NCBI GenBank assembly: GCA_036514535.1 | Contig: DATBWZ010000089.1 | Location: 1-64,000 of the forward strand | Source of the DNA: DATBWZ01 sp036514535 | GTDB lineage: Bacteria > JAMCPX01 > DATBWZ01 | DNA length: 64,000 nucleotides | Reading direction: 5' to 3' | Shown: positions 26,021 to 34,710 of the stretch, in pieces | Layout: each line of letters starts with the position of its first letter | Numbering within the stretch: position 1 is the stretch's first letter | Translations under genes and position numbers: made by a program | The notes under the pieces: generated by a model | Told to the model about the DNA's origin: nothing | The model's database searches: none | What the model saw: only the letters and a program-made list of their open reading frames with translations

Positions 26021-26049
26021 TTTACAAAAAAACCGCTCTATGCTAAATT
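26021..26049 (+). promoter_or_regulatory. Promoter of the gap-pgk-tpiA-secG operon
   Basis: TTTACA (26021-26026) and TAAATT (26044-26049) with a 17-bp spacer, giving a start near 26056 and a leader of ~22 nt that contains AGGAGA before the gap ATG at 26078. Confidence 0.6.
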
Positions 26050-26077
26050 TTTCTCATTCTCTATTTAGGAGACAGAA

Positions 26078-27088
26078 ATGGCTGTAAAAGTGGGAATTAA
26101 TGGGTTTGGCAGAATAGGAAGATGCATATTCCGCGCAGGCTACAGCGATAAGCAGGTTGAATTCGTCGCCATCAACGATATTACTGATGCAAGAACCTTG
26201 GCGCATCTCCTGAAATACGATTCAATCCACGGAACTCTTGATGCGGAGATAAAACCCATTGAGGGAAAAATATCCGTTGATGGCAGGGAAGTCAAGATCC
26301 TTGCGGAAAAAGATCCTGCAAACCTGCCATGGAAGGCGCTCGGCGTGGATGTAGTGCTTGAATGCACAGGACTTTTCACATCCAGGGAAAAGGCGGAAAA
26401 ACATCTGAAAGCAGGAGCAAAAAAGGTAATAATCTCCGCTCCGGCAAACGATTCGGATATAACCATCTGCATGGGGATAAATAATACAATGTATGAACCC
26501 TCGCAGCACCATGTCATATCCAATGCTTCCTGCACAACAAATTGCCTCGCCCCTGTTGCAAAGGTTCTGAACGATGAATTTGGCATAGTGAAGGGACTGA
26601 TGACTACGGTCCACGCATATACCAATGACCAGAGAATACTTGACCAACCGCACAAGGACCTGAGGCGGGCAAGAAGCGCAATGCAGTCCATGATTCCAAC
26701 AACCACAGGCGCTGCAAAGGCTGTATCTCTGGTGCTTCCGGAACTTAAGGGCAAACTCGACGGGATTGCAATAAGGGTACCGGTTGCAAATGTCTCTCTT
26801 GTTGACCTCACGGCAGAGATCGCCAAGCCCGCCACAAAAAAGGATGTAAACAAAGCAATGTTGAACGCATCTCAGGGCAAACTAAAGGGAATACTGCATT
26901 ACATAGATGCCCCGTTAGTATCTGTGGATTTTAACCACACTCCATATTCGTCAACTTTTGATTCAGAACTTACAATGACCATTGGGGAAAAATTAGTCAA
27001 AGTTTTTGCCTGGTATGATAATGAATGGGGGTTCTCAAACAGAATGAAGGACCTTCTGCTCTATATCTCCACTCTCAGGTGGGACTGA
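26078..27088 (+). CDS. gap: Glyceraldehyde-3-phosphate dehydrogenase, type I
   Basis: 336 residues, full length. NAD-binding start VGINGFGRIGRCIFR, catalytic Cys in SNASCTTNCLAPVAKVL, and NDITDARTLAHLLKYDS, typical of glycolytic NAD-dependent enzymes. It interconverts glyceraldehyde 3-phosphate and 1,3-bisphosphoglycerate. It leads the classical gap-pgk-tpiA-secG cluster; pgk starts 9 nt after its stop. Confidence 0.97.
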   Translation: MAVKVGINGFGRIGRCIFRAGYSDKQVEFVAINDITDARTLAHLLKYDSIHGTLDAEIKPIEGKISVDGREVKILAEKDPANLPWKALGVDVVLECTGLFTSREKAEKHLKAGAKKVIISAPANDSDITICMGINNTMYEPSQHHVISNASCTTNCLAPVAKVLNDEFGIVKGLMTTVHAYTNDQRILDQPHKDLRRARSAMQSMIPTTTGAAKAVSLVLPELKGKLDGIAIRVPVANVSLVDLTAEIAKPATKKDVNKAMLNASQGKLKGILHYIDAPLVSVDFNHTPYSSTFDSELTMTIGEKLVKVFAWYDNEWGFSNRMKDLLLYISTLRWD

Positions 27089-27097
27089 GGATAAAAA

Positions 27098-28312
27098 TTG
27101 AACGAAGAAATAACCTTTTTAGATCATTTGAATATTTCAAAGAAACGCTTACTTATCCGTGTGGACTTTAATGTTCCCATTGATGAGTTTGGCAACATAA
27201 TGGACGATACGCGTATACGGAGTGTGCTCCCCACTATTAACTACTGCATGGATTTTCATTCAACAATAATACTTATTTCGCACATGGGAAGACCGAGGGG
27301 TAAAAGGGATGAAAAACTATCGCTTGCCCCGATCGCAAAAAGGCTCTCCAGGTTCCTTGAAAAAGATGTTATATTCGTCAACGACTGCATTGGTGCAGAG
27401 GTTGAACGCATTGTAAGGAATTCAAAATCAAACGATATAATCCTGCTTGAAAATCTGAGGTTCCATGCGGAAGAGGAAAAAAACAGCAAGACCTTCGCTA
27501 AATCGCTTGCCTCGCTTTGTGATGTGTATGTAAATGACGCCTTCGCTGTAGGCCACAGAAAGCATGCCTCTGTTGACGCAATAACAGAATTCGCCCCGCG
27601 CAGCACAGCGGGATTCCTGATGAGAAAAGAGCTGAATTATTTTCGCAGGGCGATGAAGCATCCCCAAAGACCGCTTGTGGCAATAGTCGGGGGAGCGAAG
27701 GTCTCAAGCAAACTGGGGGCACTTAAAAACCTGATAGACAGGGTTGACAAACTAATAATCGGCGGCGGAATGGCATTCACCTTCCTGAAAGCATGGGGTT
27801 ATGAGGTTGGAAAATCCATTGTTGAAAACGATATGATTCAGACAGCATTAGACGCAATAAAAGAAGCAAAAGAAAGGGGTGTAACACTCTACCTGCCGGT
27901 GGATTGCGTCATAGGCAATAAAATCGCCAATGATGCAGCAAGCAGAATAACCCCGATAAAAGAAATTCCCAAAGACTGGTACGCCCTGGATATAGGGCCT
28001 GCAACTATAACGCTTTTTGCCGAGGTTCTGAGCGATGCCAAGACAATTATCTGGAACGGGCCCATGGGAGTGTTTGAAATGGAAGCATTCTCAAAGGGGA
28101 CTTATTCTGTAGTAACGATGCTTGCCCGGTCCACAGCAACAACTATTGTTGGTGGCGGCGATACAGATGTAGCAGTACACAATGCAGGTGAGTCATACCA
28201 TATCTCTTATATCTCCACTGGCGGAGGAGCATTCCTGGAACTTTTGAGCGGGAACGAACTTCCTGCGCTTATTGCACTTAAAAAAGCAAATAAGGAACAA
28301 CGATCAGCATGA
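27098..28312 (+). CDS. pgk: Phosphoglycerate kinase
   Basis: 404 residues starting at a TTG codon (27098) with GAGG upstream; the first ATG in frame would remove conserved N-terminal residues (RVDFNVP near 22). Other family motifs: SHMGRPRGK, VNDAFAVGHRKHAS, VGGAKVSSK, NGPMGVFE and the C-terminal GGGDTDVAV nucleotide site. It makes ATP from 1,3-bisphosphoglycerate. Its stop overlaps the tpiA ATG (ATGA). Confidence 0.97.
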   Translation: MNEEITFLDHLNISKKRLLIRVDFNVPIDEFGNIMDDTRIRSVLPTINYCMDFHSTIILISHMGRPRGKRDEKLSLAPIAKRLSRFLEKDVIFVNDCIGAEVERIVRNSKSNDIILLENLRFHAEEEKNSKTFAKSLASLCDVYVNDAFAVGHRKHASVDAITEFAPRSTAGFLMRKELNYFRRAMKHPQRPLVAIVGGAKVSSKLGALKNLIDRVDKLIIGGGMAFTFLKAWGYEVGKSIVENDMIQTALDAIKEAKERGVTLYLPVDCVIGNKIANDAASRITPIKEIPKDWYALDIGPATITLFAEVLSDAKTIIWNGPMGVFEMEAFSKGTYSVVTMLARSTATTIVGGGDTDVAVHNAGESYHISYISTGGGAFLELLSGNELPALIALKKANKEQRSA

Positions 28313-29064
28313 GAAAGCCTCTCTTTACCGGCAACTGGAAGATGAACAAAACCCAAACCGAAGCAGCGCAATTATCCCTTGAATTAAAATCCCTCTTTGC
28401 AAAATACAAGGATGCGGACATTGTTATCGCTCCGCCATTTACATCGCTCAACATTGTAAGTGAAACAATCAAATCTTCAACAATAAGGCTCGGAGCACAG
28501 AACTGTCACTGGGAAGATTCCGGTGCATTTACCGGCGAGATATCGCCCTTAATGCTCAAAGAATCCGGGGTTGAATTCGCGATAATAGGGCATTCTGAAA
28601 GAAGGCAATACTTTGGGGAGACAAATACAACAGTAAACAGGCGCACTAAAAACGCGATTAAAAACAAACTCATTCCGATTATATGCGTTGGAGAGACAAA
28701 AACAGAAAGAGAAAGAGGGGACGCCCTTGCTCTAATTGAGAAACAGGTAAAGGAATCTCTTGATGGCTTAATGGTCCAGAACCCAGCCGGAATTGCCATT
28801 GCCTATGAACCCATATGGGCTATAGGAACCGGCATGATTGCAACACCGGAGCAAATAGAAGATGTTCATGTATTTATCAGAAAAACCCTAAGAAATCTAT
28901 TTGGCGATGAAGCGGACGGCATAAGAATTCTCTATGGCGGAAGCGTAACATCCAGAAATATCAAATCGTTTATAAACAGAGAAAGCGTGGATGGGGCGCT
29001 TGTAGGCGGAGCAAGCCTGAAGGCACAGGAGTTTTTTAATATTGCATCGTCTGTAAATAATTGA
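28309..29064 (+). CDS. tpiA: Triosephosphate isomerase
   Basis: 251 residues. GNWKMNK at the N-terminus holds the active-site Asn and Lys; the catalytic His is in IGHSERR and the catalytic Glu in AYEPIWAIGTG; loop-8 GGSV and VGGASL complete the phosphate site. It interconverts dihydroxyacetone phosphate and glyceraldehyde 3-phosphate. Overlaps pgk by 4 nt. Confidence 0.97.
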   Translation: MRKPLFTGNWKMNKTQTEAAQLSLELKSLFAKYKDADIVIAPPFTSLNIVSETIKSSTIRLGAQNCHWEDSGAFTGEISPLMLKESGVEFAIIGHSERRQYFGETNTTVNRRTKNAIKNKLIPIICVGETKTERERGDALALIEKQVKESLDGLMVQNPAGIAIAYEPIWAIGTGMIATPEQIEDVHVFIRKTLRNLFGDEADGIRILYGGSVTSRNIKSFINRESVDGALVGGASLKAQEFFNIASSVNN

Positions 29065-29090
29065 TAATATGATAACAGGAGGCTGAAAAG

Positions 29091-29435
29091 ATGTTAACAT
29101 TTATAACAGCGGTACACATAGTAGTCTGTATATTCCTCATTTTAGTAGTTTTAATGCAAATGGGGAAAGGCGCAGAACTCAGTTCTATGTTTGGAGGCTC
29201 ATCAAGCCAGAGCGTCTTCGGCAGCAGTGGTCCAGGAAACTTTCTTGAAAAACTAACTATTGGCGCTGCAATTATCTTCATGGTTACTTCTGTGAGTCTG
29301 TTTTATCTTTCCAGGACATCTTCCATTGCTTCACGGGTACCAACCGCTGCCCCCTCACAGACAGCCCCGCTTTCAGAGCCAGAACAACAGGGCGCTCCAT
29401 CGCAGGAATTACCGGCAATCCCGCCAGTAGAATAA
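29091..29435 (+). CDS. secG: Protein-export membrane protein SecG
   Basis: 114 residues with two transmembrane helices (about 2-20 and 55-75) and the SecG motif LVVLMQMGKGAELSSMFGG then SSSQSVFG. The C-terminal tail is rich in Pro, Ala and Gln. SecG supports the SecYE channel. AGGAGG precedes the ATG, and the gene is in its usual place after tpiA. Confidence 0.95.
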   Translation: MLTFITAVHIVVCIFLILVVLMQMGKGAELSSMFGGSSSQSVFGSSGPGNFLEKLTIGAAIIFMVTSVSLFYLSRTSSIASRVPTAAPSQTAPLSEPEQQGAPSQELPAIPPVE

Positions 29436-29439
29436 ATTT

Positions 29440-30708
29440 TTAGAAAATACGCGGGGGGGAATTATCTACTCTTATCCCCCCCACCCAAACACCTTGTATT
29501 TTCTTTTTTTCCGTATTTGCAATAAGAAAATCATATATATCCTGCGTGCCATCAAAGCCAGTCAAATTGACCGCAATAAAATCGGCACACATATCGGGAG
29601 CCAGAGCGCCGATCTTGCTTAAACCAACCGACCTCGCTGCATTTACTGTCATCATGCGCAGGAGTTGTTCTGAGGATATCCATGGGTTCATCCTCTTCAC
29701 AAACCTTGCCTCATCCCACAGCGAAAGAGATACATTGCTCACAAGCCCATCAGTGCCAAGGGAAACATTTATCCCCTCATCCAGCAATTTTTTCAGCGGC
29801 GCGGTCCCCACATTGAGATAATAGTTGCTCCGCGGACAGAGAACAACCGGGGTTTTTGCATTCCTGAGAATTGCAATATCAGAATCATTTATTTGCACAC
29901 AATGAACCGCAGAAATGTGCGAATCAAGAATCCCTGCATCCTTTAAATATTCAACCGGCGTCATTTTCCCGGGTTTTGGTGCAAATTTTCTCAAGCCTAA
30001 CAGGGGATAAAAAACCTTTTTAAAAGCCCCGCGGTTAGATTCAAACAACTTGATTTCATCTGCAGATTCAGCAAGATGAACAGTTGTAAATATTTTTTGT
30101 TTCTTTGAAATTCCGGCTAATTTTCTGAACAATTCTCTTGAGACAGAGTACGGTGCATGAGGAGATATTCCGGGTTTCACCATATCGGATTTTGCATCAA
30201 AATCATCTATCTCCCCTTTTATTTTTTTTGCAATTTTGTCGGATTGCGCCGGATCTAACCCTATAGCTTCCAAAAATACAACTGCCCTTATCCCGGCTAA
30301 CATAAAAAATTCGGAGGGGTCCCTTAAAAATGTGGCAATATGCCCTACTGTGGTGGTTCCGCTACTTTTGACCTGTTCAATACCGTTCTGCAGGGAATTT
30401 ACAAAATGATTCTTTCTGCGTATCCTTGTTCCCACTACCATCCCAAGAAGCCAGAAGGGAAACGGAATTCTACTTACGCCCTTTCTCGGTCCGTGAAGAG
30501 TTAACTCAAGATGAACATGAGGATTAACAAGGCCGGGGAGTATAGCAACATTTCCAATGTCCACATTCTCTGCCCCGGAGAATTTTTTTGTAATTTTCTG
30601 GCTGTGTCCTACTTCAAGGATTTTACCGTCCTCTACTGCAAGGGCGCCCTCGGCAAGAGGCTTACTCTCAACCGGAAGAAGAAGTCTGCCGGTGAAGATT
30701 TTTATCAT
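29440..30708 (-). CDS. Amidohydrolase, probable purine-type deaminase (aminofutalosine/SAH-MTA deaminase-like)
   Basis: 422 residues. Metal-site motifs of the TrzA/ATZ-type amidohydrolases are present: NPHVHLEL (HxH), SPHAPYSVS, VHLAESADE and LGTDGLVSN with the catalytic Asp. The closest known activities are 5-methylthioadenosine/S-adenosylhomocysteine deaminase and 6-aminofutalosine deaminase (an alternative menaquinone route). Sequence alone does not decide. It follows panD by 7 nt on the same strand without a clear ribosome site, so it is probably co-transcribed with the pan genes. It is convergent with secG, 4 nt apart. Confidence 0.8.
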   Translation of the reverse strand: MIKIFTGRLLLPVESKPLAEGALAVEDGKILEVGHSQKITKKFSGAENVDIGNVAILPGLVNPHVHLELTLHGPRKGVSRIPFPFWLLGMVVGTRIRRKNHFVNSLQNGIEQVKSSGTTTVGHIATFLRDPSEFFMLAGIRAVVFLEAIGLDPAQSDKIAKKIKGEIDDFDAKSDMVKPGISPHAPYSVSRELFRKLAGISKKQKIFTTVHLAESADEIKLFESNRGAFKKVFYPLLGLRKFAPKPGKMTPVEYLKDAGILDSHISAVHCVQINDSDIAILRNAKTPVVLCPRSNYYLNVGTAPLKKLLDEGINVSLGTDGLVSNVSLSLWDEARFVKRMNPWISSEQLLRMMTVNAARSVGLSKIGALAPDMCADFIAVNLTGFDGTQDIYDFLIANTEKKKIQGVWVGGIRVDNSPPRIF

Positions 30709-30715
30709 CTACGGT

Positions 30716-31108
30716 TTAATTAACCGCAGCAGAAAGAGCCTTGTAAGAACCAGAGCCCACTCTTGTTATACCGTTGAGCTTATCCACATAGACGAGTTTT
30801 GGCTGATGGCTTCGCACAAGGACTTCATCCATAACAACATAATTAGCGATAATTATCAGATCGCCCTTTTTGACCTTGCGTGCAGCTGCGCCATTTATGC
30901 ATATCTCTCCGGAGTTCCGTCTGCCCGGAATTACATAGGTCTCAAGACGGTTGCCATTGGTGATGTCATAAATCTGGACCTGCTCAAAGGGAACAAGTTC
31001 TGCTGCTTCCATCAGTGTTTCATCAATAGTGATGCTTCCCTCGTAATTGATATTTGCCTCGGTAACATGAGCGCGGTGAATCTTTGATTTCAGCATTATT
31101 CTGTTCAT
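30716..31108 (-). CDS. panD: Aspartate 1-decarboxylase
   Basis: 130 residues, usual length. The self-cleavage site Gly-Ser lies in NYEGSITID (about 23-31), where Ser becomes the pyruvoyl group. Other conserved parts: KIHRAHVT, ETYVIPG and GAAARKVKKGD. It makes beta-alanine from aspartate for pantothenate. It lies 13 nt after panC, with AGGAGG upstream of the ATG. Confidence 0.96.
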   Translation of the reverse strand: MNRIMLKSKIHRAHVTEANINYEGSITIDETLMEAAELVPFEQVQIYDITNGNRLETYVIPGRRNSGEICINGAAARKVKKGDLIIIANYVVMDEVLVRSHQPKLVYVDKLNGITRVGSGSYKALSAAVN

Positions 31109-31121
31109 TTTAATCCTCCTT

Positions 31122-31967
31122 TTAAATATATAACTTTATGTTATCAATAAGCCTTACTTCTCCAACCCATGCCGCAACAGCAAGCACTGCGGATCCAGTA
31201 ATTAACGAAACATCCTTGAGTGAATCATTGTCCACAATCTGCACATATTCAGTCCTGAGCCTCGTATCCGAAGAGAGTATGCTCTTTACCTCTGAGATAA
31301 GCATATTGGATCGCCGCTCTTTCTCATCAAACAATTTCTTCGCTCTTTTCAGGGACTTGCTTATCAGCAATGCCGTTTGCCGATCCTCAATCCCCAGGCG
31401 AATATTTCTTGAACTCATGGCAATGCCGTCCTTCTCCCTTACAATCGGAGCCGGGATCACCTTAACATCCATGTTCAGGTCCCTTACCATCCTCCTGATA
31501 ATAACAAGCTGCTGATAGTCCTTTTCGCCAAATACTGCTACATGTGGTTTTACAATATTGAATAACTTCATAACCACCGTTGCAACGCCCTTGAAGTGCC
31601 CAGGCCTGAAAGCGCCGCAGAGGTTCTGACCGAGTTCTTGAACCTCCACATAGGTGTCATATCCCTCAGGATACATATCCTCCGCTCCGGGAATGAATAC
31701 AACATCAACTCCTTCTTCCTTCGCAAGTCTCAAATCCTCCGTTTCATTTTTGGGATATTTTTCAAAATCCTCTCTCTGGTTAAACTGCTGAGGATTTACA
31801 AATAGGCTCATTACAAGAAGATCACCCATGCGCCTGCCTCTTTTCAGCAATTTAAGATGGCCCTCATGAAGGGCGCCCATTGTGGGCACAAAGACAATCT
31901 TTTTCCCTTTTTTGCGGAATTGTTCAGAGAGCGTTTGCATTTTATGTATTTTTTTTATTACCTTAAT
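31122..31967 (-). CDS. panC: Pantothenate synthetase with a probable AUU start
   Basis: 281 residues if started at ATT (31967). Conserved regions: VPTMGALHEGHLKL (HIGH-like), SLFVNPQQFN, FGEKDYQQL and MSSRN. It joins pantoate and beta-alanine using ATP. Family members begin with a strand like KVIKKI directly before the helix leading to the PTMGALH motif; this strand is encoded here but only ATT lies at its start, with GGGTGGGG a few bases upstream. The next ATG (31940) would remove that strand (272 aa), and the only earlier ATG (32081) would add a 38-residue extension inside panB. Part of the panB-panC-panD operon. Confidence 0.9.
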   Translation of the reverse strand: MKVIKKIHKMQTLSEQFRKKGKKIVFVPTMGALHEGHLKLLKRGRRMGDLLVMSLFVNPQQFNQREDFEKYPKNETEDLRLAKEEGVDVVFIPGAEDMYPEGYDTYVEVQELGQNLCGAFRPGHFKGVATVVMKLFNIVKPHVAVFGEKDYQQLVIIRRMVRDLNMDVKVIPAPIVREKDGIAMSSRNIRLGIEDRQTALLISKSLKRAKKLFDEKERRSNMLISEVKSILSSDTRLRTEYVQIVDNDSLKDVSLITGSAVLAVAAWVGEVRLIDNIKLYI

Positions 31968-32058
31968 TTTACCCCACCCTTTATTGCTATATTGTCTTCG
32001 GATAACAGCGGTGGATCTGGCCGGCGGGGCAAGAGTTGCCGGGTAAACAAACGCATCT

Positions 32059-32871
32059 TCATTTATACGAATGCTCCTCATCAGGAAATTTTCCGTTCCT
32101 AACCTCTTCAGAATATTGTTTTATCGCATTCAACGAGAGATCCTTCAAATTTGCATATCTTTTCACAAAAACTGGTTTGAAATCGTCAAAAAGCCCAAGC
32201 ATATCATGGAGCACAATGACCTGGCCGTCGCATTGTACGCCGGCGCCGATTCCTATTGCTGGAATCCTTAACCTGCTGGTTATCTCTGCTGCAAGATCCG
32301 AGGGAATCGCCTCAAGGACAACGGAAAATGCCCCCGCCGCCTCAACCGCAAGAGCGTCTTCCAGTATTTTTTTTCTTGCATCCGGAGTCTTTCCCTGAAC
32401 CCTGTAGCCGCCAAATTTGTTGAGTGATTGCGGCGTCATGCCAACATGCCCCATCACCGGGATCCCTATATCCACAAGCGCCCTGATAGTTTTCGCAATC
32501 GCTCTTCCGCCTTCAACCTTCACAGCCGCAGCGCCGGTCTCTTTAATAACCGTGCCGCAGTTTTTCTTTGCATCCTTTATGCTCACCTGATAGGAAAGGA
32601 ATGGCATATCTGCAACCACGAGGGCATAATTCACCCCCCTTGAGACTGCAGACGCATGATAAATAATATCCCTCAGGGTAACAGGCAATGTGGAAGTATG
32701 TCCGGCAATAACTGTCCCGAGTGAATCGCCAACAAGAATAATATCCACCCCTGCCTCATCAACGATCCGCGCAAAAAGATAATCATAAGCGGTGAGCATA
32801 ACAATCTTCTCTCCCTGAGATTTTTTCCTCTCAAGATCAGGGACCTTTATTTTTTTTCTCTTCTCATCCAT
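32059..32871 (-). CDS. panB: 3-methyl-2-oxobutanoate hydroxymethyltransferase
   Basis: 270 residues from the ATG at 32871. Motifs include MLTAYDYLFARIVDEAGVD, the LVGDSLG metal-binding Asp, VADMPFLSY, KVEGG and GHVGMTPQ. It makes ketopantoate using methylene-tetrahydrofolate. A longer frame to 32910 runs through a terminator-like hairpin and is rejected. The start codon lies only about 7 nt after this hairpin's T-run, and no normal ribosome site is seen, so expression is probably controlled by the leader. Confidence 0.95.
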   Translation of the reverse strand: MDEKRKKIKVPDLERKKSQGEKIVMLTAYDYLFARIVDEAGVDIILVGDSLGTVIAGHTSTLPVTLRDIIYHASAVSRGVNYALVVADMPFLSYQVSIKDAKKNCGTVIKETGAAAVKVEGGRAIAKTIRALVDIGIPVMGHVGMTPQSLNKFGGYRVQGKTPDARKKILEDALAVEAAGAFSVVLEAIPSDLAAEITSRLRIPAIGIGAGVQCDGQVIVLHDMLGLFDDFKPVFVKRYANLKDLSLNAIKQYSEEVRNGKFPDEEHSYK

Positions 32872-32988
32872 ATATACTAAAAAGCCCTCCCAGACATAGC
32901 CGGAGGGCATTCAAAATTCTACAACTTGCCTTCCGTCTCGGTCCGGAACTTCACATCAAGGGGTTCAGCCCCGGAGGGGGCAACTCCC
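32872..32988 (-). promoter_or_regulatory. Structured leader of panB (candidate pan-type regulatory RNA)
   Basis: The 117 nt between the kinase stop and panB contain several GC-rich hairpin candidates on the minus strand: GGGGCTGAACCCC, TTCCG...CGGAA and the terminal GCCCTCC...GGAGGGC hairpin. The CCCTCCGG string occurs twice, so the upstream copy could pair with GGAGGG instead and give mutually exclusive structures. A 'pan' RNA motif has been described upstream of panB in other bacteria; whether this leader matches it needs a covariance search. Confidence 0.5.
32878..32908 (-). terminator. Rho-independent terminator/attenuator before panB
   Basis: On the minus strand: GCCCTCC (32908-32902), an 11-nt loop, GGAGGGC (32890-32884), then CTTTTTAG. 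It ends the kinase transcript or acts as an attenuator, because the panB ATG follows within 7-8 nt and leaves no room for a separate promoter. Confidence 0.75.
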
Positions 32989-33633
32989 TCACTTCTTCCT
33001 TGATCCGAGCGGTATATAATAATGTGTTCCGCTCTTAATCCGCCTTATTTCCTTTACAAGGTTGGTTAAATCCTCCTCATTATTTTCAATGTCTATCTCG
33101 GAGGTATTTACCACCAGTAAGGCGGTTTCGTTATAATAAAAGAAAAAATCGTTATATACTTTAACTAATTCCTCTAAATACTGCCCGTCTATACCTTTTT
33201 CATATTCTACACCTCTTTTGCCTATTCTGTCAAGAAGAATATCAACATCAGCCTGCATGTATATTACAAGGTCGGGTTTGATAACTCTGGGATTAAGTAA
33301 GGCGTAAACCTTTTCGTAAATAGACAATTCATCTTCAGAAAGATTAATATGAGCAAATATCCTGTCCCTTGCAAAAAAGTAATCAGTAATGATCCCTTTG
33401 CCGAAAAGGTCCTGCTGCTCCAGTTCCTTCTGCTGCTGATAGCGAGCAATCAGAAATGATACCTGCGTTTGAAATGCATATCGCTTTCTATCCGTATAAA
33501 AAAGTGGAAGGAAGGGATTACTTTTAACCGGCTCAAGGACCACTCTCGCATCAAAAAGCTTGCTCAGAATTCCTGCAAGTGTAGTCTTTCCAACGCCTAT
33601 CGGCCCATCAACAGCGATATATCTGAAGCGCAT
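32989..33633 (-). CDS. Deoxynucleoside kinase
   Basis: 214 residues from the ATG at 33633. P-loop VDGPIGVGKTTLA near the N-terminus, the substrate-binding Glu in VVLEPVKSNPF, and the DYFFARDRIFA motif, replacing the DR(S/E) segment of this family. It phosphorylates deoxynucleosides for salvage; whether deoxyadenosine/guanosine or thymidine is preferred is not clear. An in-frame ATG at 33672 would overlap the promoter. TTGACC (33667-33672) and TAAAAT (33644-33649) predict a start near 33637, only about 4 nt before the ATG, with no Shine-Dalgarno site. Confidence 0.88.
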   Translation of the reverse strand: MRFRYIAVDGPIGVGKTTLAGILSKLFDARVVLEPVKSNPFLPLFYTDRKRYAFQTQVSFLIARYQQQKELEQQDLFGKGIITDYFFARDRIFAHINLSEDELSIYEKVYALLNPRVIKPDLVIYMQADVDILLDRIGKRGVEYEKGIDGQYLEELVKVYNDFFFYYNETALLVVNTSEIDIENNEEDLTNLVKEIRRIKSGTHYYIPLGSRKK

Positions 33634-33643
33634 AACGAGAAAA

Positions 33644-33672
33644 ATTTTAATTGAAAAGGGTTGCATGGTCAA
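33644..33672 (-). promoter_or_regulatory. Promoter of the deoxynucleoside kinase gene (leaderless)
   Basis: TTGACC (33672-33667) and TAAAAT (33649-33644) on the minus strand with a 17-bp spacer; predicted start about 33637, leaving a leader of only ~4 nt. Confidence 0.6.
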
Positions 33673-33716
33673 GTAAAATACCTAATAATAGAAATGGAAT
33701 TGAAGGAGGTTCCTAA

Positions 33717-34514
33717 ATGAAAAACAAAAAACCAATATTCTCTAATATTGACGAAAAGGATGTCACTCGGGCTATTGTTGAAGGGTTTGCAAAACAGTTC
33801 ACGGAATACGTAGAGAGCGATGTGATAATTATCGGAGCAGGGCCCAGTGGATTGGTAGCTGGGACGGATTTAGCGCAAAAGGGGCTGAAGGTCCTCACAG
33901 TGGAAAGGAATAATTACCTCGGCGGAGGCTTCTGGATCGGCGGCTACCTGATGAATAAAGTAACTCTTCGCACTCCCGCAAATAAGATCCTGGATAAACT
34001 CGGCATTCCCTACACCGAGGTGATAAAGGGATTGCTGGTCGCCGATGGACCTCATGCATGCTCAAAGCTTATTGCAGCGGCCTGCGATGCAGGGGTGAAG
34101 TTCGCAAACATGTCAATCTTTGACGATGTGGTGCTCCGGGAGAATAACCGCGTCGCTGGCGTTGTCATAAACTGGACGCCTGTAGCTTCACTGCCAAGGG
34201 AGATCACCTGCGTGGATCCCATTGGATTGGAATCCCGTGTAGTCCTGGATGCAACTGGCCACGATGCATGCGTTGTGAAAAAACTGGAGGAGCGGGGCAT
34301 TCTAAAGACAAAGGGCTTCGGAGCCATGTGGGTTGAGCGTTCCGAGGACCTGGTTGTGGAACACACATCCGAGGTTCATCCAGGGCTTGTTGTCTCCGGA
34401 ATGGCTGTTGCAACTACATTCGGTTTACCGAGAATGGGACCGACTTTCGGCGGAATGCTCCTTTCAGGGAAAAGGGCTGCCGAGGTAATTCTTGGTATAT
34501 TACAGAAGGCGTGA
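33717..34514 (+). CDS. thi4: Thi4-type ADP-thiazole synthase with Cys at the sulfur-donor position
   Basis: 265 residues. FAD/NAD-type fold start [19 protein letters not shown], then [18 protein letters not shown], a glycine-rich site typical of Thi4. The family makes the ADP-thiazole unit of thiamin from NAD and glycine. The residue that gives sulfur in yeast and plant THI4 is Cys in a CMDP context; here C165 lies in ITCVDP, in the same position. Many prokaryotic Thi4 proteins have His there and use free sulfide. So this one looks like the Cys type, which works once per protein chain. AAGGAGG precedes the ATG; thiC lies downstream in the same direction. Confidence 0.9.
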   Translation: MKNKKPIFSNIDEKDVTRAIVEGFAKQFTEYVESDVIIIGAGPSGLVAGTDLAQKGLKVLTVERNNYLGGGFWIGGYLMNKVTLRTPANKILDKLGIPYTEVIKGLLVADGPHACSKLIAAACDAGVKFANMSIFDDVVLRENNRVAGVVINWTPVASLPREITCVDPIGLESRVVLDATGHDACVVKKLEERGILKTKGFGAMWVERSEDLVVEHTSEVHPGLVVSGMAVATTFGLPRMGPTFGGMLLSGKRAAEVILGILQKA

Positions 34515-34620
34515 CGGCACAAAGAATACAATTTAATTCAATTTTGTTGCAAAGAGCATCTTAGAGAGTAGCGCCACTTCTGAATGCAATTGGCGGGAAC
34601 AGTGGGAATACCGTATGCAA

Positions 34621-34710
34621 TCTTCGGGTACCTGCAGCGAGGGTGGCAGACAGGTTATCTGTTACCACCAAGCATGCAACGGGTCGCACAAGTGAGAACT
34701 GCAGGTATTA
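34621..34710 (+). ncRNA. Candidate structured RNA between thi4 and the metzincin-like gene
   Basis: A perfect 9-bp long-range pairing TACCTGCAG (34629-34637) with CTGCAGGTA (34699-34707) encloses a hairpin GGTGG...ACAG-GTTAT-CTGT...CCACC (34642-34669) and a second arm around 34670-34698. The whole 222-nt gap has no ORF. It ends 15-20 nt before GGAGG and the ATG of the next gene, a position typical of cis-regulatory leaders. I could not match it to the TPP riboswitch (no CUGAGA or GAACCUGAUC-like blocks). The identity is unknown. Confidence 0.45.

Noticed and set aside
32872..32910. N-terminal extension of panB
   Set aside because: It runs through a terminator-like hairpin and is not found in the PanB family.
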